Assembly (NCBI GenBank): GCA_002371755.1
Contig: DFGM01000160.1
Span: forward strand, 1 to 23,298
DNA length: 23,298 nucleotides
Reading direction: 5' to 3'
DNA from: Verrucomicrobia bacterium UBA3750
GTDB taxonomy: Bacteria; Verrucomicrobiota; Kiritimatiellia; RFP12; UBA1067
The position numbers and the translations under genes are program-made. The notes beneath the pieces were generated by a model, which saw only the letters and a program-made list of their open reading frames with translations, was not told the DNA's origin and searched no databases. Below, in pieces: positions 16,008-23,298 of this stretch (position 1 is its first letter; the number at the start of each line of letters is the position of its first letter).

Positions 16008-16036
16008 ATATTAGCATATTTTGCGCGCCTTGGCAA
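16008..16036 (-). promoter_or_regulatory. Promoter of the N-acetylneuraminate lyase gene
   Basis: On the minus strand TTGCCA (16036-16031), a 17-nt spacer ending in TGC (extended -10) and TAATAT (16013-16008). The predicted start is near 16001, giving a leader of about 57 nt that ends in an AAGGAGAA ribosome binding site. The leader has no recognised riboswitch fold that I can identify. Confidence 0.7.
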
Positions 16037-16087
16037 CCGCAAATCGCGGGAGCCGAAAAGAACAAGACCGCATTTTATCAGTCGCCT

Positions 16088-16128
16088 CCGTCGCTGTAAC
16101 CGCTATCCGACCACTTCAACCGCGACGG
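16088..16128 (-). other. Inverted repeat after nadB
   Basis: CCGTCGC at 16088-16094 pairs with GCGACGG at 16122-16128 around a 27-nt loop, starting 6 nt past the nadB stop. There is no T-tract. It is a weak candidate for a 3' end structure. Confidence 0.3.
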
Positions 16129-16134
16129 CCAGGT

Positions 16135-17721
16135 TTAGCGTCCATCGCCGGGAATTACGGTGTGGGTGGCTTTCTTGGCTGCGCGAGGGTAATCGAGCGT
16201 GTAGTGAAGCCCGCGCGACTCATGCCGTTTCTGCGCGGAACGCACGATAAGCTCGGCACATACGGCAAGGTTTCGCAATTCGAGCGTATCCGGAGTCACG
16301 AGATAGCGGAAATAGTAATCGGTTATTTCACGGCGGAGGGTCTTCAGGCGCCTAGCGGCGCGCGCAAGACGCTTGTTGGTGCGCACTATTCCCACGTAGT
16401 CCCACATGAGACGGCGGATTTCGTCCCACATGTGCGCTACCAGGACGGCCTCGTCCGGCGGCACGGCGTTGCCGATTTTCCACGCAGGGATATCTGGCTT
16501 CTTATCGAACTTTTCGGGATGTGGACCGAGCCTGGCGGCAGTGAGGCGGGCGCAAACAAGTGCTTCCATGAGAGAATTGGAGGCGAGACGGTTCGCGCCG
16601 TGCAGGCGCGTAGAGGCGCATTCCCCCACTGCCGAGAGCCCCTTCAACGAAGTTTCGCCGCTCGTTTTGGCCTGTATGCCGCCGCAGGTATAGTGGGCGG
16701 CGGGGACGATGGGGATCAAGTCCTTGGCCATATCGACGCCGAACTCCATGCACTTGTGGTAAATGTTGGGGAAGCGTTTCATCAGATAGGCGCGACCCTT
16801 GGAGCGTATGTCTAGGAACATGCAGTCGTCGCCCGTGCGCTTCATCTCGGAGTCGATGGACCTTGCGACGATATCGCGCGGAGCAAGGCTGCCGCGCGGG
16901 TCGTACTTCTTCATGAACTCGCGCCCGTGCTTATCCACAAGTACGGCACCTTCGCCTCGCACCGCCTCCGAGATAAGAAACCTCTTGGCCTGCGGATGGT
17001 AGAGGCAGGTGGGATGGAACTGGATGAACTCCATATTCTCTATCTTTGCGCCCGCGCGCCACGCAAGAGCGATACCATCGCCTGTCGCCGTATCGGGGTT
17101 GCAGGTGTAGAGGTATACCTTGCCGCAGCCGCCCGTAGCAAGTATCGTATTGGCAGAGCGGATGGCGTAGATTTCGTCCGAGGACTTATCAAGCACGTAC
17201 GCTCCCAAGCAACGGTTTTCGCCCTTGATGCCGAGCTTTCGCGAAGTTATGAGGTCGATTGCGATGGTATTCTCGCGGTATTCGATGCCTGCGCGCTTGA
17301 CACGCCGAATCATGGCGCTTTCGCATTTCTCGCCAGTGATGTCGCCCGCATGGAAGATACGCCGGGCGGAATGGCCGCCCTCGCGCGTCAGATCCCAGGA
17401 ACCGTCGGGGTTCTTGGCGAAGCGGACTCCGCAATCGATAAGATCGCGTATACCCTCGGGGGCGTGCTCGCATATCTCGTGAACCACATTGGTATCGCCG
17501 AGCCAGGCGCCGGCTATCATGGTGTCGCGGGCGTGCTTGTCGAACGAATCCTTTTCGTCCATGACGCAGCAAATGCCGCCCTGGGCGAAGTTCGTGTTGC
17601 AATCGGCGAGCTTTTCCTTTGTTATAAGGAGCACCTTGCCGTAGCTGGCAAGGTGCAACGCGCTCATCAGCCCGGACATGCCGGATCCGATTATGAAGTA
17701 GTCGCAATCAACCGTTTTCAT
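16135..17721 (-). CDS. nadB: L-aspartate oxidase
   Basis: FAD enzyme that oxidises L-aspartate to iminoaspartate, which NadA then condenses to quinolinate for NAD synthesis. Relatives can use fumarate as acceptor under anoxia. The 528-aa length fits NadB (about 540 aa). Visible features: the FAD-binding IIGSGMSGLMSALHLA at the N-terminus, NTNFAQGGICCV, EGGHSARRI, ATGGCGKVY, the active-site segment FIQFHPTCLYHP with LISEAVRGEGAVLVD, the substrate loop AAHYTCGGI, the flavin segment ASNSLMEALVCA and the helical C-terminal domain. A succinate dehydrogenase flavoprotein is less likely because of length and the NadB-type termini. It starts 32 nt after glgA with no good Shine-Dalgarno, so it is probably the last gene of the carboxyltransferase-glgA-nadB unit. 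nadA and nadC are not seen here. Confidence 0.94.
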   Translation of the reverse strand: MKTVDCDYFIIGSGMSGLMSALHLASYGKVLLITKEKLADCNTNFAQGGICCVMDEKDSFDKHARDTMIAGAWLGDTNVVHEICEHAPEGIRDLIDCGVRFAKNPDGSWDLTREGGHSARRIFHAGDITGEKCESAMIRRVKRAGIEYRENTIAIDLITSRKLGIKGENRCLGAYVLDKSSDEIYAIRSANTILATGGCGKVYLYTCNPDTATGDGIALAWRAGAKIENMEFIQFHPTCLYHPQAKRFLISEAVRGEGAVLVDKHGREFMKKYDPRGSLAPRDIVARSIDSEMKRTGDDCMFLDIRSKGRAYLMKRFPNIYHKCMEFGVDMAKDLIPIVPAAHYTCGGIQAKTSGETSLKGLSAVGECASTRLHGANRLASNSLMEALVCARLTAARLGPHPEKFDKKPDIPAWKIGNAVPPDEAVLVAHMWDEIRRLMWDYVGIVRTNKRLARAARRLKTLRREITDYYFRYLVTPDTLELRNLAVCAELIVRSAQKRHESRGLHYTLDYPRAAKKATHTVIPGDGR

Positions 17722-17753
17722 CTGGTTTTGGCGCTGACGGCGCCGATTCCTTG

Positions 17754-19268
17754 TCAGAAGACCTCGCGCTTGACGAGGGGTCTATTGAGCATCTTCTCGT
17801 AGAGCTCGATATACTGGCGAGCCACTTCCTTGTGGGAGAAGCGCCCGAGCGCATCGCGCATGATGCGGCTGATTTCGCGCTCCTTCGTCTCCGGGCTCTG
17901 CATATAGAAGTCCATGGCTCTTTCCATCGCCCACATGAGGCCGCCGGAATCGTAGGTGTCGAATACAAAGCCGTTGCCCTGGGAGGCGTTCCAATCAAGC
18001 GGGAACACGGTATCGTGAAGGCCGCCGGTGTTGTGGGCGATTGCGAGTGAACCGTAGATCGGCGCCTGCATCTGCGGAAGACCGCAAGGCTCGAAGAGCG
18101 AAGGCATGAGCGTAAAGTCCGATGCCGCAAAACCGAGCTGCGAGAGGCGTCCATCGAAATCATGCACGGCGAGACGGCGGGAGATGCCGTGGAAGCTCTG
18201 GATATCCCAAAACGGCTGCTGGTAGGGTCCGTTCGCGATAATTGCCAGCTGTGCGCCCTGCGCCGAATACTTCTCCAGGAAGCGGTATGTGATGTCGGTG
18301 AGGAGTTGCGGGCCCTTCTGCACGGGGTCGAGGCGGCTCGGCCAGAAGAAGAGCGGGGCATCCGGGTTTTCTTCGAGTCCGAGCGCATGCTGCAAGGCGA
18401 GCTTGTTCTGGCGCTTCATCTCGCGATGGTTCTCCGGGCCGTATTTGAACGGAATCTTGTCGTCCGTAGCCGGATTGTCGGCGGGGTCGGGCGCGTTCAA
18501 GATGCCCGCTGCGCACCCGGCGTTGAACTTGCCGCGCATTTCGTTGCGGATGGAATCCGGCACGAACGAATGCCAGCCGTTCACGATTTCCTGCAGGAAC
18601 GTGGGCGAGACGGTGTTGATAAAGTGCGCGGCGAACACGCCCGAAGCCTGCAAGTCCACCTGGTTGTGCTCACGGCTTTCGAAGTAGTCGTGCGGCGGAT
18701 AGGAATAGTAGAGGTTCATCCAGAACTCGGCCGCATCGATGCCTGCATCCTCCACCTGAGAGAGCGTGAGCTTCTGCGTATGGATGTTGTGCACCGTAAA
18801 GAGAGCCGGAATACCTTCGCGGCGGCATGCGGCCGGCACGAGCCCCGTCATCCAGTCGTTGCAATGCACGAGGTCGGGCTGGACGTGCGGGATTATGTTG
18901 TTTATCACTTCGCGCTGGAATGCGAGGGCGAGCTTGATGTTGCCGTCGCCGCGCGAATACACGGTGTCGCGATAGTAGAAGCAGCGGTCTTCAGCAAGGT
19001 GGATGTGTTCGTCGGGGAGGTGGCTCTTGTATTTCCTCAATTCGGAGGCGACGAGCTGCGCCGTCTCCACATGGAACATGCGCCTGTAGTGGGGCAGGGC
19101 CACGTGGACATCAGCCCCGAGTTCGTAGAGCGCCTGCACCAGCGAAGCGGAAACATCCGCCATGCCGCCTGCTTTGGCGGACATCTTGCCGGCGAGGTTG
19201 CCCATGCCTTCGGGCAGGTAGGTGATTTCCGGCGTCACTATGAGGATTCTCGGTCTATCCTTCGACAT
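17754..19268 (-). CDS. glgA: Glycogen synthase, GT5
   Basis: Extends alpha-1,4-glucan from a nucleotide-glucose donor, usually ADP-glucose, for glycogen storage. The 504-aa GT-B protein has the N-terminal donor loop as K32-AGGMADV (usually KTGGLADV), HCNDWMTGLVPA, FTVHNIHTQ, SRLDPVQKGPQLL and the C-terminal catalytic segment MPSLFEPCGLPQMQA, followed by NTGGLHDTV. Several normally fixed positions differ slightly (A for T in KTGG, Q after EPCGLP), but the catalytic glutamate and donor motifs remain. Start at 19268 is chosen because MSKDRPRILIVTPE begins the Rossmann fold and AAGGA lies upstream; the longer reading to 19709 runs antiparallel-frame through the preceding gene. It follows the carboxyltransferase by 59 nt. 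No glgB or glgC is in the window. Confidence 0.92.
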   Translation of the reverse strand: MSKDRPRILIVTPEITYLPEGMGNLAGKMSAKAGGMADVSASLVQALYELGADVHVALPHYRRMFHVETAQLVASELRKYKSHLPDEHIHLAEDRCFYYRDTVYSRGDGNIKLALAFQREVINNIIPHVQPDLVHCNDWMTGLVPAACRREGIPALFTVHNIHTQKLTLSQVEDAGIDAAEFWMNLYYSYPPHDYFESREHNQVDLQASGVFAAHFINTVSPTFLQEIVNGWHSFVPDSIRNEMRGKFNAGCAAGILNAPDPADNPATDDKIPFKYGPENHREMKRQNKLALQHALGLEENPDAPLFFWPSRLDPVQKGPQLLTDITYRFLEKYSAQGAQLAIIANGPYQQPFWDIQSFHGISRRLAVHDFDGRLSQLGFAASDFTLMPSLFEPCGLPQMQAPIYGSLAIAHNTGGLHDTVFPLDWNASQGNGFVFDTYDSGGLMWAMERAMDFYMQSPETKEREISRIMRDALGRFSHKEVARQYIELYEKMLNRPLVKREVF

Positions 19269-19327
19269 AGGTCGTATGTTCCTTTCTCTTTTTTTCTGCA
19301 GCCTGTCGTGGCAAGTTTGCCCGTGCC

Positions 19328-21049
19328 TTAGGCGATTACCGCAATGGTCTGGCCCTTCACCACCGCCTTGCCGTGTTCGGCGAGGAAGGTAATCTTGCCG
19401 GAGGCAGACGCTTTGATTGGATTGAAAAGCTTCATGGCCTCGACCACGCACACCGCATCGCCCGCCTTGACGCTGGCTCCGTCGGCGGCCATCTGAGGCT
19501 TGCCGGGCGCGTCGCTGCGGTAGAATGTACCGTTGAGCGGCGCAAGAACCGGCGTCCCCTGCGGAGTCTCCTGGCCGGAGGTTTGGCGCGGGGCGGCGGA
19601 CGTTTTGCCTGCATCGGAGCCGTTGTTCGCTCCTAACCCCGAACACCTTGCCGCCTCCTCTACGTCGGCGGGGATTGGTTCGCGGCTCTTGGGGTCGGCA
19701 TTGCGCCACTTGAAGTAGCCGAGCGCCACTTCAGGGAAGAGCGCGTAGGAAAGTATATCCTCCTCCGCCTTGATAGTGTTGGGCGGGAGTTCGTCGGCAG
19801 CCGCGGCAAGACCGGGCTTCAAGAGGTCGGCGGGACGGCACTCTATCGCTTTCAGCCCGCCACAGAGTTTCTTCTTGAGCTTGGGCTCGATGGGCGCGGG
19901 CGTGGCGCCATAATAGCCAGCCGCATAGCGCCGCGTCTCGTCAGTCACCATGGAATAGCGTTTGCCGGAAAGGACGTTCAGCACGCTCTGCACGCCGACA
20001 ATCTGCGAAGTGGGCGTGACGAGCGGAGGATAGCCGAGGTCGGCGCGCGTCTTCGGCAGTTCTTCAAGCACTTCGTCAAGCCTGTCGAGCGCATCCTGCT
20101 GCGCGAGCTGGGAACGGAGATTCGAAATCATGCCGCCCGGAATGGCGTGAACGAGCACTCCCGCATCCACGGCTTCCACCTTCGCCGCGCTCGCGGGTTC
20201 GCGTTTCGCCTTGAGCGCCTTGAAATAGGCGTTGATTTCGGCGAGCAGCTTGCGGTCCAGTCCGCAATCGAAGCCTACCGATTCAAGGATGGAGACGATG
20301 GATTCCGCCGGAGGCTGGCTGGAGAACGACGAAAGCGTGGAAATCGCCGTGTCCACACAACCCGCGCCAGCCTCTACGGCGGCCATGTACATTGCCGCCG
20401 CCATGCCGCTTGTCATGTGCGAATGCACCTGCACCGGCATGCCTGGGAGGTTCTTCACGAGCGCGCCAACAAGTTCGCGCGCCGCGCCAGGCGTCAAAAT
20501 GCCCGCCATGTCCTTGATGCACAGCGAATCCACACCCATCGCTTCCTCGCGCTTCGCAAGCTCCACATACTTCTCGACCGTATGCACCGGCGAGGTCGTG
20601 TAGCATATCGTTCCCTGGGCGTGGCCGCCGTACTTCTTCACGCTCGCTATCGCCTTCTCCAGGTTGCGGGGGTCGTTGAGCGCGTCGAATACGCGGAATA
20701 TGTCCATGCCGTTTTCGCACGCCAGCGCCACGAACCGCTCGACAATATCGTCTGGATAATGCTTGTAGCCGAGGAGGTTCTGCCCTCTCAAAAGCATCTG
20801 GAGAGGGGTTTTCTTGCAAACTTTCTTGAGCTGGCGAAGTCTTTCCCACGGATTCTCGCGCAGGAAGCGCATGCATACGTCGAACGTCGCGCCTCCCCAG
20901 CATTCAAGCGAATAGTAGCCGGCCGCGTCAATCTTCTCGGCTATCGCGAGGATATCGTCGGTGCGCATGCGCGTGGCCCAAAGCGATTGGTGGGCATCGC
21001 GCAGGGTGGTGTCGGTGATTCTGACTTTCTTCATTGCATTTTCTTTCAT
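19328..21049 (-). CDS. Carboxyltransferase with biotinyl domain (oxaloacetate decarboxylase alpha / pyruvate carboxylase B type)
   Basis: A 573-aa protein with the HMGL-like carboxyltransferase barrel first: ITDTTLRDAHQSLWATRMRT, FRVFDALND, the carbamylated-lysine segment LCIKDMAGILTP and the metal ligands in VQVHSHMTSG. The conserved helical domain and an Ala/Thr/Gly/Pro-rich linker (about residues 440-495) follow, then a biotinyl domain with K540 in VEAMKLFN. The GTFYRSDAPGKP stretch of this domain is like AccB (acetyl-CoA carboxylase carrier) more than typical OadA tails. It could move CO2 between oxaloacetate and pyruvate, either with a biotin carboxylase partner (two-subunit pyruvate carboxylase) or with a sodium-pump beta subunit; neither is nearby. 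I prefer the start at 21049, where the promoter predicts a leaderless mRNA; 21034 (MKKVRITD) is the alternative. Confidence 0.88.
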   Translation of the reverse strand: MKENAMKKVRITDTTLRDAHQSLWATRMRTDDILAIAEKIDAAGYYSLECWGGATFDVCMRFLRENPWERLRQLKKVCKKTPLQMLLRGQNLLGYKHYPDDIVERFVALACENGMDIFRVFDALNDPRNLEKAIASVKKYGGHAQGTICYTTSPVHTVEKYVELAKREEAMGVDSLCIKDMAGILTPGAARELVGALVKNLPGMPVQVHSHMTSGMAAAMYMAAVEAGAGCVDTAISTLSSFSSQPPAESIVSILESVGFDCGLDRKLLAEINAYFKALKAKREPASAAKVEAVDAGVLVHAIPGGMISNLRSQLAQQDALDRLDEVLEELPKTRADLGYPPLVTPTSQIVGVQSVLNVLSGKRYSMVTDETRRYAAGYYGATPAPIEPKLKKKLCGGLKAIECRPADLLKPGLAAAADELPPNTIKAEEDILSYALFPEVALGYFKWRNADPKSREPIPADVEEAARCSGLGANNGSDAGKTSAAPRQTSGQETPQGTPVLAPLNGTFYRSDAPGKPQMAADGASVKAGDAVCVVEAMKLFNPIKASASGKITFLAEHGKAVVKGQTIAVIA

Positions 21050-21056
21050 CGCCCAT

Positions 21057-21085
21057 ATTATAGCATTTTGCCCTGGGCTTTTCAA
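21057..21085 (-). promoter_or_regulatory. Promoter of the carboxyltransferase-glgA-nadB unit, predicted leaderless
   Basis: On the minus strand TTGAAA (21085-21080), a 17-nt spacer ending in TGC (extended -10) and a perfect TATAAT (21062-21057). The predicted start point 21050-21049 coincides with the ATG at 21049. No Shine-Dalgarno can exist on such a transcript. Confidence 0.8.
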
Positions 21086-21130
21086 TAGGGAGCTGGAAAG
21101 CGGCGGATTTACGCAGAAGCCGGTGAATAG

Positions 21131-21159
21131 TTGACTTCAAGAGGCGGATGTGGTAAAAT
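21131..21159 (+). promoter_or_regulatory. Promoter of the rubrerythrin-MATE unit
   Basis: TTGACT at 21131-21136, a 17-nt spacer and TAAAAT at 21154-21159. The predicted start is near 21166, with a leader of about 62 nt ending in AAGGAG. It faces away from the promoter at 21057-21085; the two -35 boxes are 45 nt apart. I saw no obvious PerR- or Fur-like palindrome between them. Confidence 0.75.
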
Positions 21160-21227
21160 ACCGCCCAAGTTCGTCAGTCGAACGAGACCGTTTGAAGTTA
21201 GACAAAAGCAATAAAAGGAGAAAACCA

Positions 21228-21779
21228 ATGAGCAAATGGGTATGCCCCGTGTGCGGATACGTATACGAGGGAGAAAATCCGCCTGAACGTTGCCCCCAGT
21301 GCAAGGTTCCCGGCGAGAAGTTCATCAAGCAGGGCGCGGAAGAGGGCAAAATGTCCTTTGCGTGCGAACACCATGTCGGCGACGGCAAGGTGGAAGATGC
21401 CGAAGTGATGGCAGGCCTCAGAGCCAACTTCACCGGCGAATGCACGGAGGTGGGCATGTATCTGGCGATGGGACGCGTCGCGGCCCGCGAAGGCTATCCC
21501 GAAATCGCCGAATACTGGCGCAGGGCGGCACTCGAAGAAGCTGAACACGCGGCGAAGTTCGCGGAGCTTCTCGGCGAAGTGCTGACAGACTCCACGAAGA
21601 AGAACCTCCAGATGCGCGTGGAAGCCGAATGCGGCGCCACCCAGGGCAAGCTGGACCTCGCCAAGCGCGCCAAGGAGCTCGGCTACGATGCCATCCACGA
21701 CACCGTGCACGAGATGGCCAAGGACGAAGCCCGCCACGGCAAGGCTTTCGAGGGCCTGCTAAAGAGATACTTCAAGTAA
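21228..21779 (+). CDS. Rubrerythrin with N-terminal rubredoxin domain (reverse rubrerythrin type)
   Basis: Non-haem diiron peroxidase that reduces hydrogen peroxide in anaerobes, with electrons entering through a rubredoxin centre. The 183-aa protein has the Fe(Cys)4 rubredoxin at the N-terminus (C6, C9 in CPVCGY; C22, C25 in CPQC), then a four-helix ferritin-like domain. The domain has the expected carboxylate and histidine ligand motifs: GECTEVGMY, EEAEHAAKF, EAECGAT and DEARHGKAF. Classical rubrerythrin has the opposite domain order, so this belongs to the reverse rubrerythrin type known from clostridia. Start fixed by AAAAGGAG 8 nt before the ATG and by the rubredoxin fold beginning at once. 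It has a strong promoter and is followed after 3 nt by the MATE gene. Confidence 0.95.
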   Translation: MSKWVCPVCGYVYEGENPPERCPQCKVPGEKFIKQGAEEGKMSFACEHHVGDGKVEDAEVMAGLRANFTGECTEVGMYLAMGRVAAREGYPEIAEYWRRAALEEAEHAAKFAELLGEVLTDSTKKNLQMRVEAECGATQGKLDLAKRAKELGYDAIHDTVHEMAKDEARHGKAFEGLLKRYFK

Positions 21780-21782
21780 GGC

Positions 21783-23165
21783 TTGAACAGTTATCGCTCT
21801 ATCGCCAGATTGGTCTGGCCGCTTGCGCTTGGCATGCTCAACAACGCCTTGCTGCAGTTTGTGGACAGGATGTTTCTGGCGAAGGAATCCATGGCGAGCC
21901 TGGAGGCGGCATTGCCCGCTTCCATGCTCGCCTGGCTTATAATCGGCTTTTTCCAGTCTATCGTCGCATATTCCGGCACGTTTGTGGCGCAATACCATGG
22001 CGCCGGGAACAGCCGGGGTGCGATTCTTTCCTATCGTGCGGGAAGCGTGATAGCCGTTTTTTCCGGCATTATCGCCGCGGCGCTCATCCCGGCGGGCCTT
22101 GCGATAGTTCCGTTGATTTCCGACAGCCCCGAGGTAGTATCCCGCGCAAAAATCTACTTTGCCATCCTTTCCCTCGGCGCCATCGCCGTGTGCGGGCATA
22201 TGGCCGCGTCGTCGTATTTCACCGCACGCAGCCAGACGCGTCTCGTATTTTGGGTGAATGTGGGCGGAAATCTCTTGAATGTCGCTCTGGATGCGCTCCT
22301 CATCTTCGGCTTGTGCGGCCTTCCAAGGCTGGGAATCGCAGGAGCCGGCATCGCCACTTTGCTCGCGTCCTTCGCACAATGGGCGGTTCTCGCGCTGCTC
22401 ATCGCAAAAGAACGCCCCGCCATCTCCGAAACCGCCGCTGACGAAGCGCCAACCGCCCAAAACGCCGCCGCAACCGCCAATTCCGGAAACGAAAAGATAA
22501 CGCTCGCCTCTCTTGCGGGGCGGATTTTGAAGTTCGGCGTTCCTTCCGGCGCATATTCCATATTGAACGTCCTATCCTTTACTATATTCGTATTCGTCAC
22601 GGGCAAAGTCGGCGATGTGGCTTTCGCGGTTTCGAACGCCTGCTTTTCCGTGAATTGGCTCTTGATAGCGCCGATGGAAGGCTTCGCGATAGGCGCATCC
22701 ACTTTAGTCGCCCAGGCGCAAGGCAGGAAAGATGCGAAAGGTGCGCGCATAGCTTTGCGCCGCACCCTGGTGCTTGCGCTTTCCACCGTCACCCTTCTCT
22801 CGCTTGGCGCGGTGGTGTTCCACCATCCGATACTCGCGCTTTTTGCGCCATCGGGACCCGAAGCCGCAGAGTTCCACTCGCTCGGCTTCAAGCTTATCGT
22901 GCTTATGGCCGCCTGGCAGATATTCGATGCGGCCGACGTGGTCATCTCCGGGGCTCTCAAGGGGGCGGGGGATACGAAGTTCGTGATGTTGTGGATGGTG
23001 GTGGCGGCATTCGTCTTCTGGCTGCCGCTCGTCTGGGCGGTGAAGCTTTGCCACAACACCATGGGGGCGCTTTGGGGGACGATGGTGGCCTATGTCGTCC
23101 TTATTTCCATCGGCTCGGCCATCCGCTGGCATCGCGGCAAATGGTCCTCGATACGGCTTGTATAG
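21783..23165 (+). CDS. MATE-family efflux transporter
   Basis: A 460-aa protein with about 12 hydrophobic helices in two six-helix halves, as in the multidrug and toxin extrusion family, which exports organic cations or other compounds in exchange for Na+ or H+. The N-terminal half starts with RLVWPLALGMLNNALLQFVDRMF, matching the family pattern around helix 1. The second half begins near residue 240 with the matching FGVPSGAYSILNVLSF. An Ala/Thr/Glu-rich cytoplasmic loop (about residues 215-240) joins them. I use TTG at 21783: it lies 3 nt past the rubrerythrin stop and the family N-terminus would be cut by any later ATG. The ribosome site is weak (TAAGG), so translation is probably coupled to rubrerythrin. 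Substrate unknown. Confidence 0.88.
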   Translation: MNSYRSIARLVWPLALGMLNNALLQFVDRMFLAKESMASLEAALPASMLAWLIIGFFQSIVAYSGTFVAQYHGAGNSRGAILSYRAGSVIAVFSGIIAAALIPAGLAIVPLISDSPEVVSRAKIYFAILSLGAIAVCGHMAASSYFTARSQTRLVFWVNVGGNLLNVALDALLIFGLCGLPRLGIAGAGIATLLASFAQWAVLALLIAKERPAISETAADEAPTAQNAAATANSGNEKITLASLAGRILKFGVPSGAYSILNVLSFTIFVFVTGKVGDVAFAVSNACFSVNWLLIAPMEGFAIGASTLVAQAQGRKDAKGARIALRRTLVLALSTVTLLSLGAVVFHHPILALFAPSGPEAAEFHSLGFKLIVLMAAWQIFDAADVVISGALKGAGDTKFVMLWMVVAAFVFWLPLVWAVKLCHNTMGALWGTMVAYVVLISIGSAIRWHRGKWSSIRLV

Positions 23166-23275
23166 GTGTCCGGGCGCCATACCGCCGCCGTGCGTATTTG
23201 CACATAAAGGAAGTTTCGGATTGAATAACCAGAGAGTACGCCTTATGGCGAGCTCAAATTCAAATGTGGGAAGAC

Positions 23276-23298
23276 TGGCGGAGGGGGGGGGATTCGAA
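23276..23298 (-). tRNA. 3' end of a tRNA gene, probably tRNA-Ser (cut by window edge)
   Basis: Read on the minus strand: T-loop TTCGAAT, T-stem 3' strand CCCCC, acceptor 3' strand CCCCTCC, discriminator G and encoded CCA. The run of nine C is exactly what a CCCCC T-stem plus CCCC acceptor start needs. The 5' acceptor strand should therefore be GGAGGGG, and G73 with GGAG fits serine best, but identity needs the missing anticodon. Confidence 0.8.

Noticed and set aside
18162..19331. A 389-aa plus-strand open frame opposite glgA
   Set aside because: Antisense shadow of glycogen synthase with no recognisable family features.
17754..19709. Longer glycogen synthase start at 19709
   Set aside because: The extra residues are an Arg-rich off-frame translation of the carboxyltransferase C-terminus. 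The Rossmann-fold start and ribosome site are at 19268.
23221..23298. Start of a new plus-strand gene from TTG at 23221 with an AAGGA upstream
   Set aside because: Its reading ends in LAEGGGFE, a well-known artefact from translating the antisense of a tRNA 3' end. The underlying sequence is the T-arm, acceptor and CCA of a minus-strand tRNA.

Overview
The window is about 23.3 kb of GC-rich, densely coded bacterial chromosome. The gene mix suggests a host-associated or anoxic heterotroph of the Planctomycetes-Verrucomicrobia-Kiritimatiellota-Lentisphaerota type: a very large secreted LamG/rhamnogalacturonan-lyase protein, a ferredoxin-fused aldo/keto reductase next to a NapH/NapG-like electron carrier, an N-terminal-rubredoxin rubrerythrin, a biotin-dependent carboxyltransferase and an N-acetylneuraminate lyase. 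Kiritimatiellota is my best guess, but it is inference from gene content and style; no rRNA or other phylogenetic marker is present.

Layout. (1) 85-3423 (+): secreted PL11-type pectin (rhamnogalacturonan I) lyase with an N-terminal LamG domain. (2) 3445-10419 (-): a compact five-gene operon, read right to left: GT-C type membrane glycosyltransferase, dxs, a NERD-domain membrane protein, a Tsp/CtpA-type S41 protease and dapF. The first four genes overlap at their junctions (4-8 nt); dapF follows after 22 nt with a good Shine-Dalgarno. The set mixes envelope functions (meso-DAP, isoprenoid precursor, polyprenyl-sugar transfer, periplasmic proteolysis). (3) 10420-10777: a non-coding block with three hairpins and seven exactly phased 22-bp repeats, each carrying a dyad-symmetric core. 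This is the most unusual non-coding structure in the window. (4) 10778-14935 (-): gluQ, a NapH-NapG-DUF1893 triple fusion and a ferredoxin-fused aldo/keto reductase; the last two overlap by 8 nt and look like one redox module. (5) 15048-15944 (-): N-acetylneuraminate lyase with its own good promoter. (6) 16135-21049 (-): carboxyltransferase/biotin protein, glycogen synthase and L-aspartate oxidase in one direction behind one strong promoter. (7) 21228-23165 (+): N-terminal-rubredoxin rubrerythrin and a MATE transporter, divergent from (6). (8) 23276-end (-): the 3' end of a tRNA, probably tRNA-Ser.

Expression signals. Several near-consensus sigma-70-like promoters can be read by eye. In two of them (genes at 85 and 21049) the TATAAT -10 box ends exactly 7 nt before the ATG, so transcription should begin at the start codon, giving leaderless mRNAs. 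A third (glycosyltransferase at 10419) should have a leader of only about 5 nt. Other genes have ordinary GGAG-type ribosome binding sites, so two modes of translation initiation seem to coexist.

No CRISPR array, insertion sequence, integrase, phage gene or classical defence system was seen. The items most worth a second look are the 22-bp array with its adjoining hairpins, the NapH-NapG-DUF1893 fusion beside the ferredoxin-fused reductase, and the leaderless promoter architecture.
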